From an uncultured Oscillibacter sp. (GTDB taxonomy: Bacteria > Bacillota > Clostridia > Oscillospirales > Oscillospiraceae): a stretch of DNA of 64,000 bases. The translations under genes and the position numbers were made by a program. Shown here piece after piece: positions 14,311 through 22,675 of this stretch (position 1 is its first letter; each line of letters opens with the position of its first letter). Under the pieces are notes generated by a model. That model was not told the origin of the DNA. It saw only the letters and a program-made list of their open reading frames with translations, and did not search any database. The stretch is taken from NCBI GenBank assembly GCA_905200545.1, contig CAJKKQ010000001.1, positions 124,001 through 188,000 of the forward strand. Direction: 5' to 3'.

Positions 14311-16883
14311 GGTCCCTTCCTCCCATCATCTTGCCGGCGGAGCATGTTCCGGCTTGTGTCCCATGCCGCCATCAGCTTCTCCATGGTCTTCCGCAGGATC
14401 GCGGGATCAATGGGCTTGGAGATGTGGTCGTTCATGCCGGCCTTGGTGGTTCGGTCAATATCCTCGGCAAAAGCGTTGGCAGTCACCGCAATCATGGGGA
14501 TGCCGGCGGCATCCGGCCGGTCCAGCCGGCGGATGGCGGCCGCCGCCTGACAGCCATCCATCTCCGGCATCTGCATATCCATCAAAATCACATCGATGGA
14601 ATAGGGAGCCTCAGCCCGGAAGATCCGGACCGCCTCCGCGCCGTTTACCGCCGTCAGCACCTGCGCTCCCAGCTGACGGAGGATCTCTGCCGCAATTTCC
14701 CGGTTGAGCGCATTGTCCTCTGCCAAGAGGACCCTCCGCTTCGTCCACTCAAAGGGAACCGCTTCCAACTCCGGCTCTCCCGGTTTGGCAGTTTCCTGCT
14801 TTCGGATCGTCTTCAGGGGGAGGGTTACCGTAAAGCGGCTGCCCTTTCCCAGGGTGCTGTCCACGGAGATCTCTCCGCTCATTTGCTGCACCAGGCTTTT
14901 GACAATGGCCATGCCCAGCCCCGTTCCCACGGTGGGATGGGAGGAAAACGCGGTCTCCCGGGAGTAAGGATCAAAAAGATGCTCCAGGAAACTGGGGGAC
15001 ATGCCGATCCCCGTATCTTCCACCACGATCTGGTACTTGCTGTGCTCCTGGAAATCGAACTGTCTGGCCTCCAGGCGAATAGTGTCACCGGGATTGGAAT
15101 ATTTGACGGCGTTGGAGAGGAGATTGTTGACGATCTGGCTGATTTTCTTCTCATCCCCCACCACGTTGGATTCCCGGAAATCCAAACTGACCTCCAGCGT
15201 CTTTCCCTCCTCCTGGGCCCGGTCCCGGAAGATGTCGGCAATGTTGGTCAGCAGCTGCCCGAGATCTAGCTCCCTTTGATCCAGGTTGTTTTTCCCCGCT
15301 TCCATCCTGGACAGTTCCAGAATGTCGTTGATGAGGCCCAGCAGCTGGTTCCCGGAAAACTCGATTTTCTTGATGTACTCCCAGACTTTTCCCTTGTCGT
15401 TGGCTTCATGGCTTTTTTCCGCCAGGCTGCAGCAGCCGATGATGGCATTGAGGGGCGTGCGCATATCGTGGGACATCCGGCTGAAAAATTCCGCCTTGGC
15501 CTTTGTGCTCTTCCGGGCCTCATCCAGTGCCTCCTGCAGAATAATGGTATGCTGCATTTCCCGCCGTTTCTCCGCATCCACATCCCGGAAGCACAGGATC
15601 ACCTCATCCCGGATCAGCTCCGGATTGTAGAGGGTGCGGATATTGACCCAACGATAGGTGTCGCCGAACCGGCGCTGGTAATCTCCGCCGTGATCCGCAA
15701 TTCCCTGCGCCACCCGCTGGCGGATACTCTCCAGGGAGAAACTCTCCTCAAAGAGCCGGAAAGTTCTGGGTCGCACCACGGAGCAAATTGCCTCCAAAAG
15801 CTGGGAATACGCTCCGCAGCGGGGAATATTGCTCTGCAGGTTATCATAGGTCTTAAAGGTCTCGTAGGTCCCGTCCACAAAATTGACCCGGTAAATCGCA
15901 TAGAAAGAATCACCCAGCATATGGGCCGTATCATCCGCCCGCTTCATCCTGCGGCTCCTGACCGCATCCCGGACGGACATGAATGCCAGGGCCAGGAAGG
16001 TTACAGCGGCAGTTGCGGCTATCACATAAACCACGGTATTTCTCTCACCTATGAGGATGGAGTTGATGGGAATAGTCATCATCACCGTCCAGCCGTTTTC
16101 CATGGTCTGACAGTAAACCCCGCGGGACACCCCCTCCATATCTTCAAAGGAAGCGTCGTAAGCAAGCAAAGAACCGTCGGCGATCCCTGCCAGCATATAG
16201 TCGGCATAGGACTGCAGAGCCTGGGGAGACGCCTCCCACTTGGTCACCGAGTAAAGGAGCGTGCCGCCCGAATCACACAGATAGTAGGAGCAGTCCTCTG
16301 GCAGCGTCTGGGCTGTGTTGTGAAATGCGGGATTCTGGACAAAGACGTCCATGGCAAATACGTCACCGCGGTCATTGAGGGCCTTGGAAATGGTGAAGAT
16401 CCGCTGTCCGGTAACGGCATCATCGTACACCTCTCCGCACACCACATCTCCTCCCGCCTCCACAGCCTGGCGGTACCAATCGGTATCCTGATATTGGTAC
16501 GTCTTATCCCCCTCCCAGGGATTGGCCGCCACGATCTGCCCGTCCACTACTGCGTAAAAATCCACCATCCCAGGGCCCATGATCTGTATGAGTTTGGAAA
16601 AATGCCCGCTCAGCCAGGACTGGATGGCATCAAAGCCTCCGCCGTCACCGCTTAGTTCATCCACATATTGGCTGACCAGCTCTACTTCCCGTTCCAGGGA
16701 GTTGATACTCATCTCCTCTTCCACTGCATAGCTGTGCACCAGCGCATTGCCCAGGCTCTGCGCATTCTGCAGCAGCTTATTTCGCACCAGTACCACAATG
16801 AATACCAGCAGGGCCGCAACAACCACCAGCAGGATCATATTCAGAACGATCCGGTACCCTCTGAACGATTTTCCGATTTTCAT
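14307..16883 (-). CDS. Hybrid sensor histidine kinase with extracellular sensor domain
   Basis: About 858 residues from the ATG at 16883, chosen because AGGAG precedes it; a GTG 17 codons earlier would overlap the cyclase gene but lacks a site. Order: membrane segment (about 8-34), extracellular Cache-like sensor (40-275), second membrane segment (283-304), PAS-like region (about 320-440), HisKA with the phosphorylated histidine near 472 in Met-Ser-His-Asp-Met-Arg-Thr-Pro, HATPase with N, G1 and G2 boxes (590-690), and a C-terminal receiver (715-840; acceptor aspartate near 769 in Leu-Met-Asp-Met-Gln-Met-Pro). It should sense an external ligand and feed the HPt/HD-GYP relay, so it probably controls c-di-GMP breakdown. 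The ligand cannot be predicted. Confidence 0.93.
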   Translation of the reverse strand: MKIGKSFRGYRIVLNMILLVVVAALLVFIVVLVRNKLLQNAQSLGNALVHSYAVEEEMSINSLEREVELVSQYVDELSGDGGGFDAIQSWLSGHFSKLIQIMGPGMVDFYAVVDGQIVAANPWEGDKTYQYQDTDWYRQAVEAGGDVVCGEVYDDAVTGQRIFTISKALNDRGDVFAMDVFVQNPAFHNTAQTLPEDCSYYLCDSGGTLLYSVTKWEASPQALQSYADYMLAGIADGSLLAYDASFEDMEGVSRGVYCQTMENGWTVMMTIPINSILIGERNTVVYVIAATAAVTFLALAFMSVRDAVRSRRMKRADDTAHMLGDSFYAIYRVNFVDGTYETFKTYDNLQSNIPRCGAYSQLLEAICSVVRPRTFRLFEESFSLESIRQRVAQGIADHGGDYQRRFGDTYRWVNIRTLYNPELIRDEVILCFRDVDAEKRREMQHTIILQEALDEARKSTKAKAEFFSRMSHDMRTPLNAIIGCCSLAEKSHEANDKGKVWEYIKKIEFSGNQLLGLINDILELSRMEAGKNNLDQRELDLGQLLTNIADIFRDRAQEEGKTLEVSLDFRESNVVGDEKKISQIVNNLLSNAVKYSNPGDTIRLEARQFDFQEHSKYQIVVEDTGIGMSPSFLEHLFDPYSRETAFSSHPTVGTGLGMAIVKSLVQQMSGEISVDSTLGKGSRFTVTLPLKTIRKQETAKPGEPELEAVPFEWTKRRVLLAEDNALNREIAAEILRQLGAQVLTAVNGAEAVRIFRAEAPYSIDVILMDMQMPEMDGCQAAAAIRRLDRPDAAGIPMIAVTANAFAEDIDRTTKAGMNDHISKPIDPAILRKTMEKLMAAWDTSRNMLRRQDDGRKGP

Positions 16884-16930
16884 ATTTCCAACACTCCTGC
16901 TGCAGCCCTGGCATCCGGTGTCGTGCAGGC

Positions 16931-18106
16931 TCACAGATGATTAATTCCATTGCGAATATAGAATGTGCGCTTTTCATCATACATACGGCGATCCATTTCC
17001 TGGAAAAAAGAGAATATATCCGTATGGTCAAACTCCGCGGTCCCCGCAGAAAGGGTAACCGGAAGCGGCGCACTGCCGGAGGCATTGTATACACGCAGCG
17101 CCTCCTGAATCCCATCGTTGATGCACTGCACCCGTTCCGCCGTAGCATTCTCCAGAAGGATGACGAATTCATCGCCGCCGTACCGGATCACTACCGCATC
17201 GTCGGCGGCGGCCTGGAGCAGAATATTCCCCACAGCCTGCAACACGGCGTCGCCCTGTCCATGCCCGTAAGTATCGTTGATATGCTTGAACCTGTTGATG
17301 TCCAGCATGATCCCCGTGGTATGGGGCCCCCTTTTCCCTCTCTTGGCGATACGTTCCATATAATATAGCAAAAAATTGCGGTTGTACAGATTGGTCAGGG
17401 GATCCAGGAACGTCTCCTCATTTTGCAGGTTGATATACAAGAAGATGAGTCCCAACGCAGTCGTCGGCCAGATCAGAGCCAGTCCATAGCACAAAAGCTG
17501 AACGATACTTCCAATATAAAGGGGGATCAAAAACACCATCACCGGCATAAACAAGTATTTATCCACCCGCTTTCTGTAGCGGCAGGCCAGAATCGCCCCA
17601 TAGGTCAAATAGAAATACATGACCAGATAAGGCAGCACAAACCAGGAGGTACGCACATAGACGTTGGCCTGGTTCACTTCAAAGAACACAGGATAAAAGA
17701 GATTGGCCGCCGCCATCAAACAGATGATTCCTCCCGGAATAGCCAAAAGCGGATAGCGGTGCCGGAGCCGCTTGTGATCTCCAAAGAGCTTATAGTCCAC
17801 AAAACAGGCCCACGAAAAAGCAAGGGCCGTACTGAGGAAATAAAGCGTCACATTGACACCGATAACCAACTGCCTGGCACCGGCAAACAGTTTCCCATCC
17901 AGTAAAAATCCCGCGGTTTCCAACAGGCACAGGGCAAAACAGAAATAACACATCAAAAAGAACAGTTTTCCATCATAGGTGACCGATCTTGCCCGCCTGT
18001 GCTTGCTAAACAGGATGGATATCATCAGGCAGGCACCCAGCCCGTTTGCTATCAGAACGGCTGGTATATTCACCTGAGAAATACCGCAGTTCTCAGCGCC
18101 AAACAC
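16931..18106 (-). CDS. Membrane diguanylate cyclase
   Basis: 391 residues, GTG start with a near-perfect AAGGAGGTGA seven bases upstream. Residues 10-225 contain about seven membrane segments, and 230-390 form a GGDEF domain with the intact Arg-Tyr-Gly-Gly-Asp-Glu-Phe motif at 308-314 and Asp-Ile-Asn-Arg-Phe-Lys at 269-274. It makes c-di-GMP from two GTP. The RxxD product-inhibition site expected just before the motif is missing (Asp-Asp-Ala-Val), so feedback inhibition through that site is unlikely. It is the first gene of the signalling block. The membrane part is not a recognised sensor (not obviously MHYT, MASE1 or 7TMR-DISM) and may bind a small ligand or quinone. Confidence 0.93.
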   Translation of the reverse strand: MFGAENCGISQVNIPAVLIANGLGACLMISILFSKHRRARSVTYDGKLFFLMCYFCFALCLLETAGFLLDGKLFAGARQLVIGVNVTLYFLSTALAFSWACFVDYKLFGDHKRLRHRYPLLAIPGGIICLMAAANLFYPVFFEVNQANVYVRTSWFVLPYLVMYFYLTYGAILACRYRKRVDKYLFMPVMVFLIPLYIGSIVQLLCYGLALIWPTTALGLIFLYINLQNEETFLDPLTNLYNRNFLLYYMERIAKRGKRGPHTTGIMLDINRFKHINDTYGHGQGDAVLQAVGNILLQAAADDAVVIRYGGDEFVILLENATAERVQCINDGIQEALRVYNASGSAPLPVTLSAGTAEFDHTDIFSFFQEMDRRMYDEKRTFYIRNGINHL

Positions 18107-18200
18107 CGGATCACCTCCTTATCCTGCGTATCTGAGCGTTCCAATGTCTGGGACGCTTGAGAAACACACACTAGAATGGATGTAAATTTTTTCAATTAAT

Positions 18201-18229
18201 ATTTTAATGTAATTTGAAAATCCTGTAAA
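18201..18229 (-). promoter_or_regulatory. Predicted promoter of the c-di-GMP signalling block
   Basis: Minus-strand TTTACA (18224-18229), 17-base spacer, TAAAAT (18201-18206), in an AT-rich island about 95 bases upstream of the cyclase start. This is the only strong sigma-A-like site seen upstream of the signalling genes. Confidence 0.6.
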
Positions 18230-18295
18230 GGAGAAAATATTTGGCAGCTTCGGCGTGTGCTTTCCCAGCAGTCATGATTTGTGCTGAAAATCCGG

Positions 18296-18343
18296 AAAAA
18301 AGCAGCGTTGGATGGGGATTTTCCCATCCAACGCTGCTTTTTT
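18296..18343. terminator. Bidirectional terminator
   Basis: 16-base perfect arms (18301-18316 and 18323-18338) with a six-base loop, preceded by A-run and followed by T-run on the plus strand, so it can stop transcription either way. It ends the minus-strand shikimate island. Confidence 0.9.
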
Positions 18344-18407
18344 GCCTTTTATATAACGGCGCTGCCTCCAGGCATCCTCAATCCGGAACCCCGCGGCCCG
18401 TCTGTGT

Positions 18408-20336
18408 TCAAATCGCCAAGGCAGCGTCCAGGGCGTCGCCGGTGGCCAGCACCGCGTTGCCGGGTGCCTTGGCGGCTTCGCCGATGACAAACACCTGGGA
18501 AGCCACGGCCTCAGCCACCTCTTTCAATGCCACATTGGACCGGGAACCCATGGCCAGCACCACGCTGTCGTAGCCCCGCAGAGAACCGGCGGTACCGTCG
18601 GCAAGGGTATAGTCCACGCCGTCGGCATAGAACTGGCCCACCTTGGCGCCGGGCATCAGAAAGACCTGATGGTTCCGGAAATTCTCAAACATGTACCGGC
18701 GGTTCTCCGGCGTCACGTCAGAGGCGATGACATCCTTCATTTCGATGATGCCCACCTCATGGCCGCGCTCCGCCAGGAACTCGGCGGCCTCGCAGCCCAC
18801 CATGCCGCCGCCCACCACCAGCACTTTCCGGCCCACAGGGGCTTTGCCCTCCAGCATATCCTGGGCGGTGACATAGCCGCAGGTATCCAGTCCCGGAATG
18901 GGCAGCACTAGAGGATTGGAGCCGGTGGCCAGGATGATGGCGTCCGGTGCCAGGGTGCGCAGCGTATCCTCCGTGGCCTCGGTGTTTACCCGCAGGAGTG
19001 CACCGGCCTTTTCCGCCCGGACGATCATGGAGCGGATGGCCTCGGAGAGCTGGCCCTTACCGGTGGGATAGGAGGCGATGCGGAAATTGCCCCCAAGCTC
19101 TCCGCTCTTTTCCAGCAGGATCACCTGATGGCCCCGGACTGCGCAGGCCCAGGCCGCATACAGTCCGCCGGGACCGCCGCCCACCACCACCACGCGCTTG
19201 CTCTGGGCGGCGGGCTTCAGCTCCGCCTCCCGGCCCACGCAGGGGTTCACGGCGCAGGTGATGGGCTTGCCGGCAAACATGTTGGGCACACAGCCCAGGA
19301 GGCAGCCGATGCAGGGAGAGAGCTCCTCCAGATGTCCGGTGCGAGCCTTGTTGGGAAGCTCCGGATCGGCAATGCTCTGGCGCCCGAAAGCGATGAGGTC
19401 CGCCCGGCCCTGCTTGACCAGCAGCTCGGCATACTGGGGCTCGGTAAAGCGGCCCACGGCGATGACCGGCACAGACACCGCCCGCTTGATCTCGCTGACC
19501 AGGTCGGCGTTGAAGCCGCCGTGGGTGATGCCCGGCGCCCACATGAACTCATCGTGGAGGTGGACGGCCCGGGTCACATGGATGCCGTCCACGCCGCACT
19601 CCTGCTCCAGGTAAGCCGCCACGGCAGCGGCGTCCTGGACCGTCTGGCCGCCCTCCACCTCGTCGCTGGCGTTGATGCGGCAGAGAATGGGCAGGTTGCC
19701 GCCGGTCTTGCGGCGGATGTTCTCGATGATGAGCCGGGGCAGGCGCATCCGGTTTTCAAAGCAGCCGCCGAACTCGTCGGTGCGGTGGTTGGTGCGCTGG
19801 GAGATGAAGGTGCTCACCAGATAGCCATGGGCGCAGTGGACCTCCACCATGTCGATGCCGGCCTCCTGGGCCCGGCGGGCAGCGTCGCCATAGCACTCGA
19901 TGATGCGGTAGATCTCCTCATTGGAGACCGCCTCCGGGATCTCCCGGCCCTGGGCGGCCGGGACAGCGCTGGCTGCCTTCAGGGGATAGCCGGTGAGGGC
20001 GGAGTTGCCCTCGGGGCCCGCGTGCTGGAGCTGAATGGACACCTTGGCGCCGTATGCATGGCAGGCATCTGCCACGGCGCGGAAGCTCTCCACGCTCTCG
20101 TCGGAAAACAGGCAGGGCTTCCGGGGCCCGCCCTTGGCCTCTTTGTAAACCACAGTGGATTCAATGGTGATGAGGCCGAAGCCGCCCTTGGCCCGGGCCT
20201 GATAATAGGCCAGGGAACGGTCGGAGAGGGTGCCGTCGGTATTGGCGAAGTTGTTGCCCATGGGGGGCACCACAAAGCGGTTGGGAACCGTTACCGTGCC
20301 GATGCGGATGGGAGAAAACATAGTCGGAAATTTCAT
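18408..20336 (-). CDS. NADH:flavin oxidoreductase / 2,4-dienoyl-CoA reductase family, Fe-S flavoprotein
   Basis: 642 residues, the standard length. Residues 1-340 are an Old-Yellow-Enzyme-type FMN barrel. A 4Fe-4S site follows with cysteines at 342, 345, 349 and 361. Then come an FAD-binding domain (Gly-Gly-Gly-Pro-Gly-Gly near 386-391) and an NAD(P)-binding motif near 498-507. Relatives reduce carbon-carbon double bonds next to a carbonyl (2,4-dienoyl-CoA, 2-enoates, bile-acid enones), or demethylate trimethylamine. Being last in a cluster with two AroE-type dehydrogenases and a shikimate kinase, it plausibly acts on an enoate such as a shikimate or dehydroshikimate derivative. The gap to the upstream aroE-like gene is 31 bases. 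Confidence 0.9.
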   Translation of the reverse strand: MKFPTMFSPIRIGTVTVPNRFVVPPMGNNFANTDGTLSDRSLAYYQARAKGGFGLITIESTVVYKEAKGGPRKPCLFSDESVESFRAVADACHAYGAKVSIQLQHAGPEGNSALTGYPLKAASAVPAAQGREIPEAVSNEEIYRIIECYGDAARRAQEAGIDMVEVHCAHGYLVSTFISQRTNHRTDEFGGCFENRMRLPRLIIENIRRKTGGNLPILCRINASDEVEGGQTVQDAAAVAAYLEQECGVDGIHVTRAVHLHDEFMWAPGITHGGFNADLVSEIKRAVSVPVIAVGRFTEPQYAELLVKQGRADLIAFGRQSIADPELPNKARTGHLEELSPCIGCLLGCVPNMFAGKPITCAVNPCVGREAELKPAAQSKRVVVVGGGPGGLYAAWACAVRGHQVILLEKSGELGGNFRIASYPTGKGQLSEAIRSMIVRAEKAGALLRVNTEATEDTLRTLAPDAIILATGSNPLVLPIPGLDTCGYVTAQDMLEGKAPVGRKVLVVGGGMVGCEAAEFLAERGHEVGIIEMKDVIASDVTPENRRYMFENFRNHQVFLMPGAKVGQFYADGVDYTLADGTAGSLRGYDSVVLAMGSRSNVALKEVAEAVASQVFVIGEAAKAPGNAVLATGDALDAALAI

Positions 20337-20367
20337 AAAATGATGCCTCTTTTCTTTGTCCGGCCCA

Positions 20368-21240
20368 TCAGGAGAAGAATTTTTCCAGGACTTCCTGGGC
20401 GGGCATATCCTTGCCGGTGAAGAGCTTATAGGCCGCCACGCCCTGCCAGAGCAGCATGCCGATGCCGCCCACGGCGGCCTTGCATCCGGCGGCCTTGGCC
20501 TCCTGGATCATGCGGGTCTCCCGGGGATTGTACACGGTATCCGCTACCACCAGCTCCGGGCGGAACAAAGCAGGATCGATGAGGGTCTCGCCGTCCAGGG
20601 GTTTCATGCCCACCTTGGTGGCGTTCACCAGGATGTCGCAGCCCTTCACGGCTTCAGCCAGAGCAGCACCGTCCTCCAGGGGCGTGATGGAGGCCTTGCA
20701 GGCGGGAACCGCCTGACGGAGCTTTTCCACCGTCAGCTCGCCATTGGCGTAGAACTCATCCTTGCGGTTGAAAATGGCGATCTCCGCCGCGCCGTCCAGC
20801 GCTGCCTGGACACAGATGGCAGTAGCGGCGCCGCCGGCACCCAGAACCACCAGCTTCTTCCGCTGGACTTCCACACCGTGCTCGTGGAGATTGCGCACGA
20901 AGCCGATGCCGTCGGTGTTGTGGCCGGTGAGCTTCCCGTCCTCCCCCACGGTGACGGTGTTGCAGGCACCGATGAGCCGGGCGGCGGGAGAGAGCTCGTC
21001 CACCAGTCCCGCCACAGCGGTCTTGTCCGGCATGGTGACGTTGAAGCCTCCCACCTGGAATGTCTTCAGAGCCGCCACGCCCTCCTGCACCTTATCCAGG
21101 GGGATCTCAAAGGCCAGGTAGGCTGCATCCACCCCGGTGCGGGCAAAGCTGTAGTTGTACATGGCGGGGGAGCCGGAGTGGCCCACGGGAGAGCCAATGA
21201 GGCAATAGAGCTTGGTATGGCCGGAAATTCTGCTATCCAT
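20368..21240 (-). CDS. aroE: Shikimate/quinate dehydrogenase (AroE family), copy 1
   Basis: 290 residues. The N-terminal substrate domain has Gly-Ser-Pro-Val-Gly-His-Ser near 16-22 and the catalytic pair K73 (Asn-Val-Thr-Met-Pro-Asp-Lys) and D110 (Asn-Thr-Asp-Gly). The Rossmann domain has Gly-Ala-Gly-Gly-Ala at 134-138. The family interconverts 3-dehydroshikimate and shikimate, or 3-dehydroquinate and quinate, with NAD(P). After the glycine loop, Asn-Arg-Lys may favour NADP. It is only moderately similar to the second copy 3 kb away. The substrate motif is Ser-Pro-Ala-Met-Tyr-Asn rather than the usual Ser-Pro-x-x-His-Asn, in both copies, which suggests a catabolic or quinate-type role instead of housekeeping synthesis. 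Confidence 0.88.
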   Translation of the reverse strand: MDSRISGHTKLYCLIGSPVGHSGSPAMYNYSFARTGVDAAYLAFEIPLDKVQEGVAALKTFQVGGFNVTMPDKTAVAGLVDELSPAARLIGACNTVTVGEDGKLTGHNTDGIGFVRNLHEHGVEVQRKKLVVLGAGGAATAICVQAALDGAAEIAIFNRKDEFYANGELTVEKLRQAVPACKASITPLEDGAALAEAVKGCDILVNATKVGMKPLDGETLIDPALFRPELVVADTVYNPRETRMIQEAKAAGCKAAVGGIGMLLWQGVAAYKLFTGKDMPAQEVLEKFFS

Positions 21241-21278
21241 GGTAGATTCCTCCTGTTATATTCATTTTAATTTTGTTT

Positions 21279-22124
21279 TTATGCTTCCAGCGTCTCGGGC
21301 CAGGCCTGGGCCAGAACGGCACGGGTGGCATCGTAGTTTTCCTTGGCGGCCTGGGCCACACCGTGACTGAGGATCTCATCGCTGATGACCTCCACGCCCA
21401 CCACTGCAGGCTGGATGCCCTTGTCCCGGATCATCTTCACGAAGCCGGCGGTATCGCCGTAGCCGGTGCCGGGGAGCATGCGGTCGTGCATGGACTCGTC
21501 CCGGAGGATGCTCTTGGCGTAGGGATGGGCCTGGACATCGTTGATCTGGATGGAGACGATCTTCTCCGCGGGGATCCCCTCCAGCACGGACAGGTCACAG
21601 GGCTGTCCCGCCCGGATATAGTGCCAGGAGTCCAGGATCAGCTTGGCATTGTCGCAGCCGGAGGCCTTCACCACTGCCCAGGCCTTCTTCACATCCGGCA
21701 GGCCGCTGTAGGGCATGGGCTCCACGCCGATGACGTACTTCCCGGCCCGCCGGCACAGCTCCCGGAGCTTCTGGGCGGTGTATTCCACGGAGTAGTCCTC
21801 CATGAGGCCGCAGTTGATGTGGTTCACTCCAAAGAGCGCACACATATGGAAGCACATCTGCTCCTTGTACTTCTGCTCATAGGAGCGGTGCTCCTCGCAC
21901 CACTGGACGATGTACTCCACCTCGGTGACCTTCATGTCGTACTTCTTCAAAATGGCCAGGATATCATCGTCGAAGAGGCCCTCGTTCAGGGCATCCACAT
22001 AGGTCTCCGCCCGCAATCCGATGCCCTCGAAGCCGGCGGCCTTGGCGGCGGCCACCCGCTCTTCAAAGGTGCACTGGTCTCCCAGCGTCCAGGAGCTGAT
22101 GGTGATGGGATATTTCTGAGACAT
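21279..22124 (-). CDS. Sugar phosphate isomerase/epimerase family TIM-barrel protein
   Basis: 281 residues from the ATG at 22124, which has CAGGAGGAA upstream. It belongs to the xylose-isomerase-like/AP-endonuclease-2 superfamily: metal ligands are visible as Glu in Val-Glu-Pro-Met (near 140), Asp in Leu-Asp-Ser-Trp-His (near 168) and a late Glu in Gly-Val-Glu-Val-Ile. This family includes IolE, IolI, hydroxypyruvate isomerase and AsbF/QuiC-type 3-dehydroshikimate dehydratase. Set between shikimate dehydrogenase and shikimate kinase genes, a 3-dehydroshikimate dehydratase (to protocatechuate) or a related dehydratase is the best contextual guess. It lies 24 bases after the kinase gene and 38 bases before aroE copy 1. 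Confidence 0.8.
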   Translation of the reverse strand: MSQKYPITISSWTLGDQCTFEERVAAAKAAGFEGIGLRAETYVDALNEGLFDDDILAILKKYDMKVTEVEYIVQWCEEHRSYEQKYKEQMCFHMCALFGVNHINCGLMEDYSVEYTAQKLRELCRRAGKYVIGVEPMPYSGLPDVKKAWAVVKASGCDNAKLILDSWHYIRAGQPCDLSVLEGIPAEKIVSIQINDVQAHPYAKSILRDESMHDRMLPGTGYGDTAGFVKMIRDKGIQPAVVGVEVISDEILSHGVAQAAKENYDATRAVLAQAWPETLEA

Positions 22125-22148
22125 GATACATTCCTCCTGTATATTCAA

Positions 22149-22670
22149 TCACTTGGTTGTGTCGCGCTGTTGGATCTTCCGCAGGGCTTCCTGGCAGACT
22201 TCCTCCACGCTCAGGTCGGAGGTATCCACGGTGACGTCCGCGGCAGCTTCATACTTGGGACGGCGCTGCTCCATGAGGCTGGAGATGTAAGGGACATCCT
22301 TGTGCCCCTCCAGCAGGGGACGATTATGGTCGTCCTTTACCCGGTCCAAAATCACCTCCGGCCGGGCCGTCAGCAGCACCACGGTACCGCAGCGGCGCAT
22401 GGCAGCCACGTTCTCCTCCCGCATGGGCACGCCGCCTCCGCAGGAGACGATCCGGGGCTGCCCCTGGGCGAAGCTCTCCAGCAGCGCCGTCTCGCAGGCG
22501 CGGAAGTAGGGCTCTCCCTTTTGGGCAAAGATCTCCGGGATGGTCATGCCCTCACTCTGGGCAATGCGCTGGTCCATCTCGACGACTTCCCGGCCCAGCA
22601 GCAATCCCAAGCCCTGGGAAACAGAGGATTTTCCGGCTCCCATAAAGCCGATGAGAAACAAATTATCCAT
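22149..22670 (-). CDS. aroK: Shikimate kinase
   Basis: 173 residues from the ATG at 22670, which has GGAAAGG nine bases upstream; the ATG at 22679 abuts that site. Walker A is Gly-Phe-Met-Gly-Ala-Gly-Lys-Ser-Ser near 7-15. The substrate-binding Asp in Glu-Met-Asp-Gln-Arg, the Arg in Tyr-Phe-Arg, and the Gly-Gly-Gly near 77-79 are all present, as is the lid arginine (Arg-Pro-Leu-Leu). It phosphorylates shikimate at O3. An AroK beside a transporter and two dehydrogenases suggests that imported shikimate is channelled to chorismate. The stop of the MFS gene overlaps its 5' region. Confidence 0.92.
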   Translation of the reverse strand: MDNLFLIGFMGAGKSSVSQGLGLLLGREVVEMDQRIAQSEGMTIPEIFAQKGEPYFRACETALLESFAQGQPRIVSCGGGVPMREENVAAMRRCGTVVLLTARPEVILDRVKDDHNRPLLEGHKDVPYISSLMEQRRPKYEAAADVTVDTSDLSVEEVCQEALRKIQQRDTTK

Positions 22671-22675
22671 CCTAC

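Larger units (their letters stand above)
18107..18407. other. Gene-free stretch: DGC leader, promoter and bidirectional terminator
   Basis: About 300 bases without a gene. It holds the Shine-Dalgarno and leader of the cyclase, an imperfect stem (18135-18157) in that leader, an AT-rich promoter (18201-18229) and the terminator of the shikimate island (18296-18343). Confidence 0.6.

Noticed and set aside
19128..20420. 430-codon plus-strand open frame opposite the FAD/Fe-S reductase
   Set aside because: Opposite a gene with complete catalytic motifs; translation is Ala/Gly/His repeats of biased codons.
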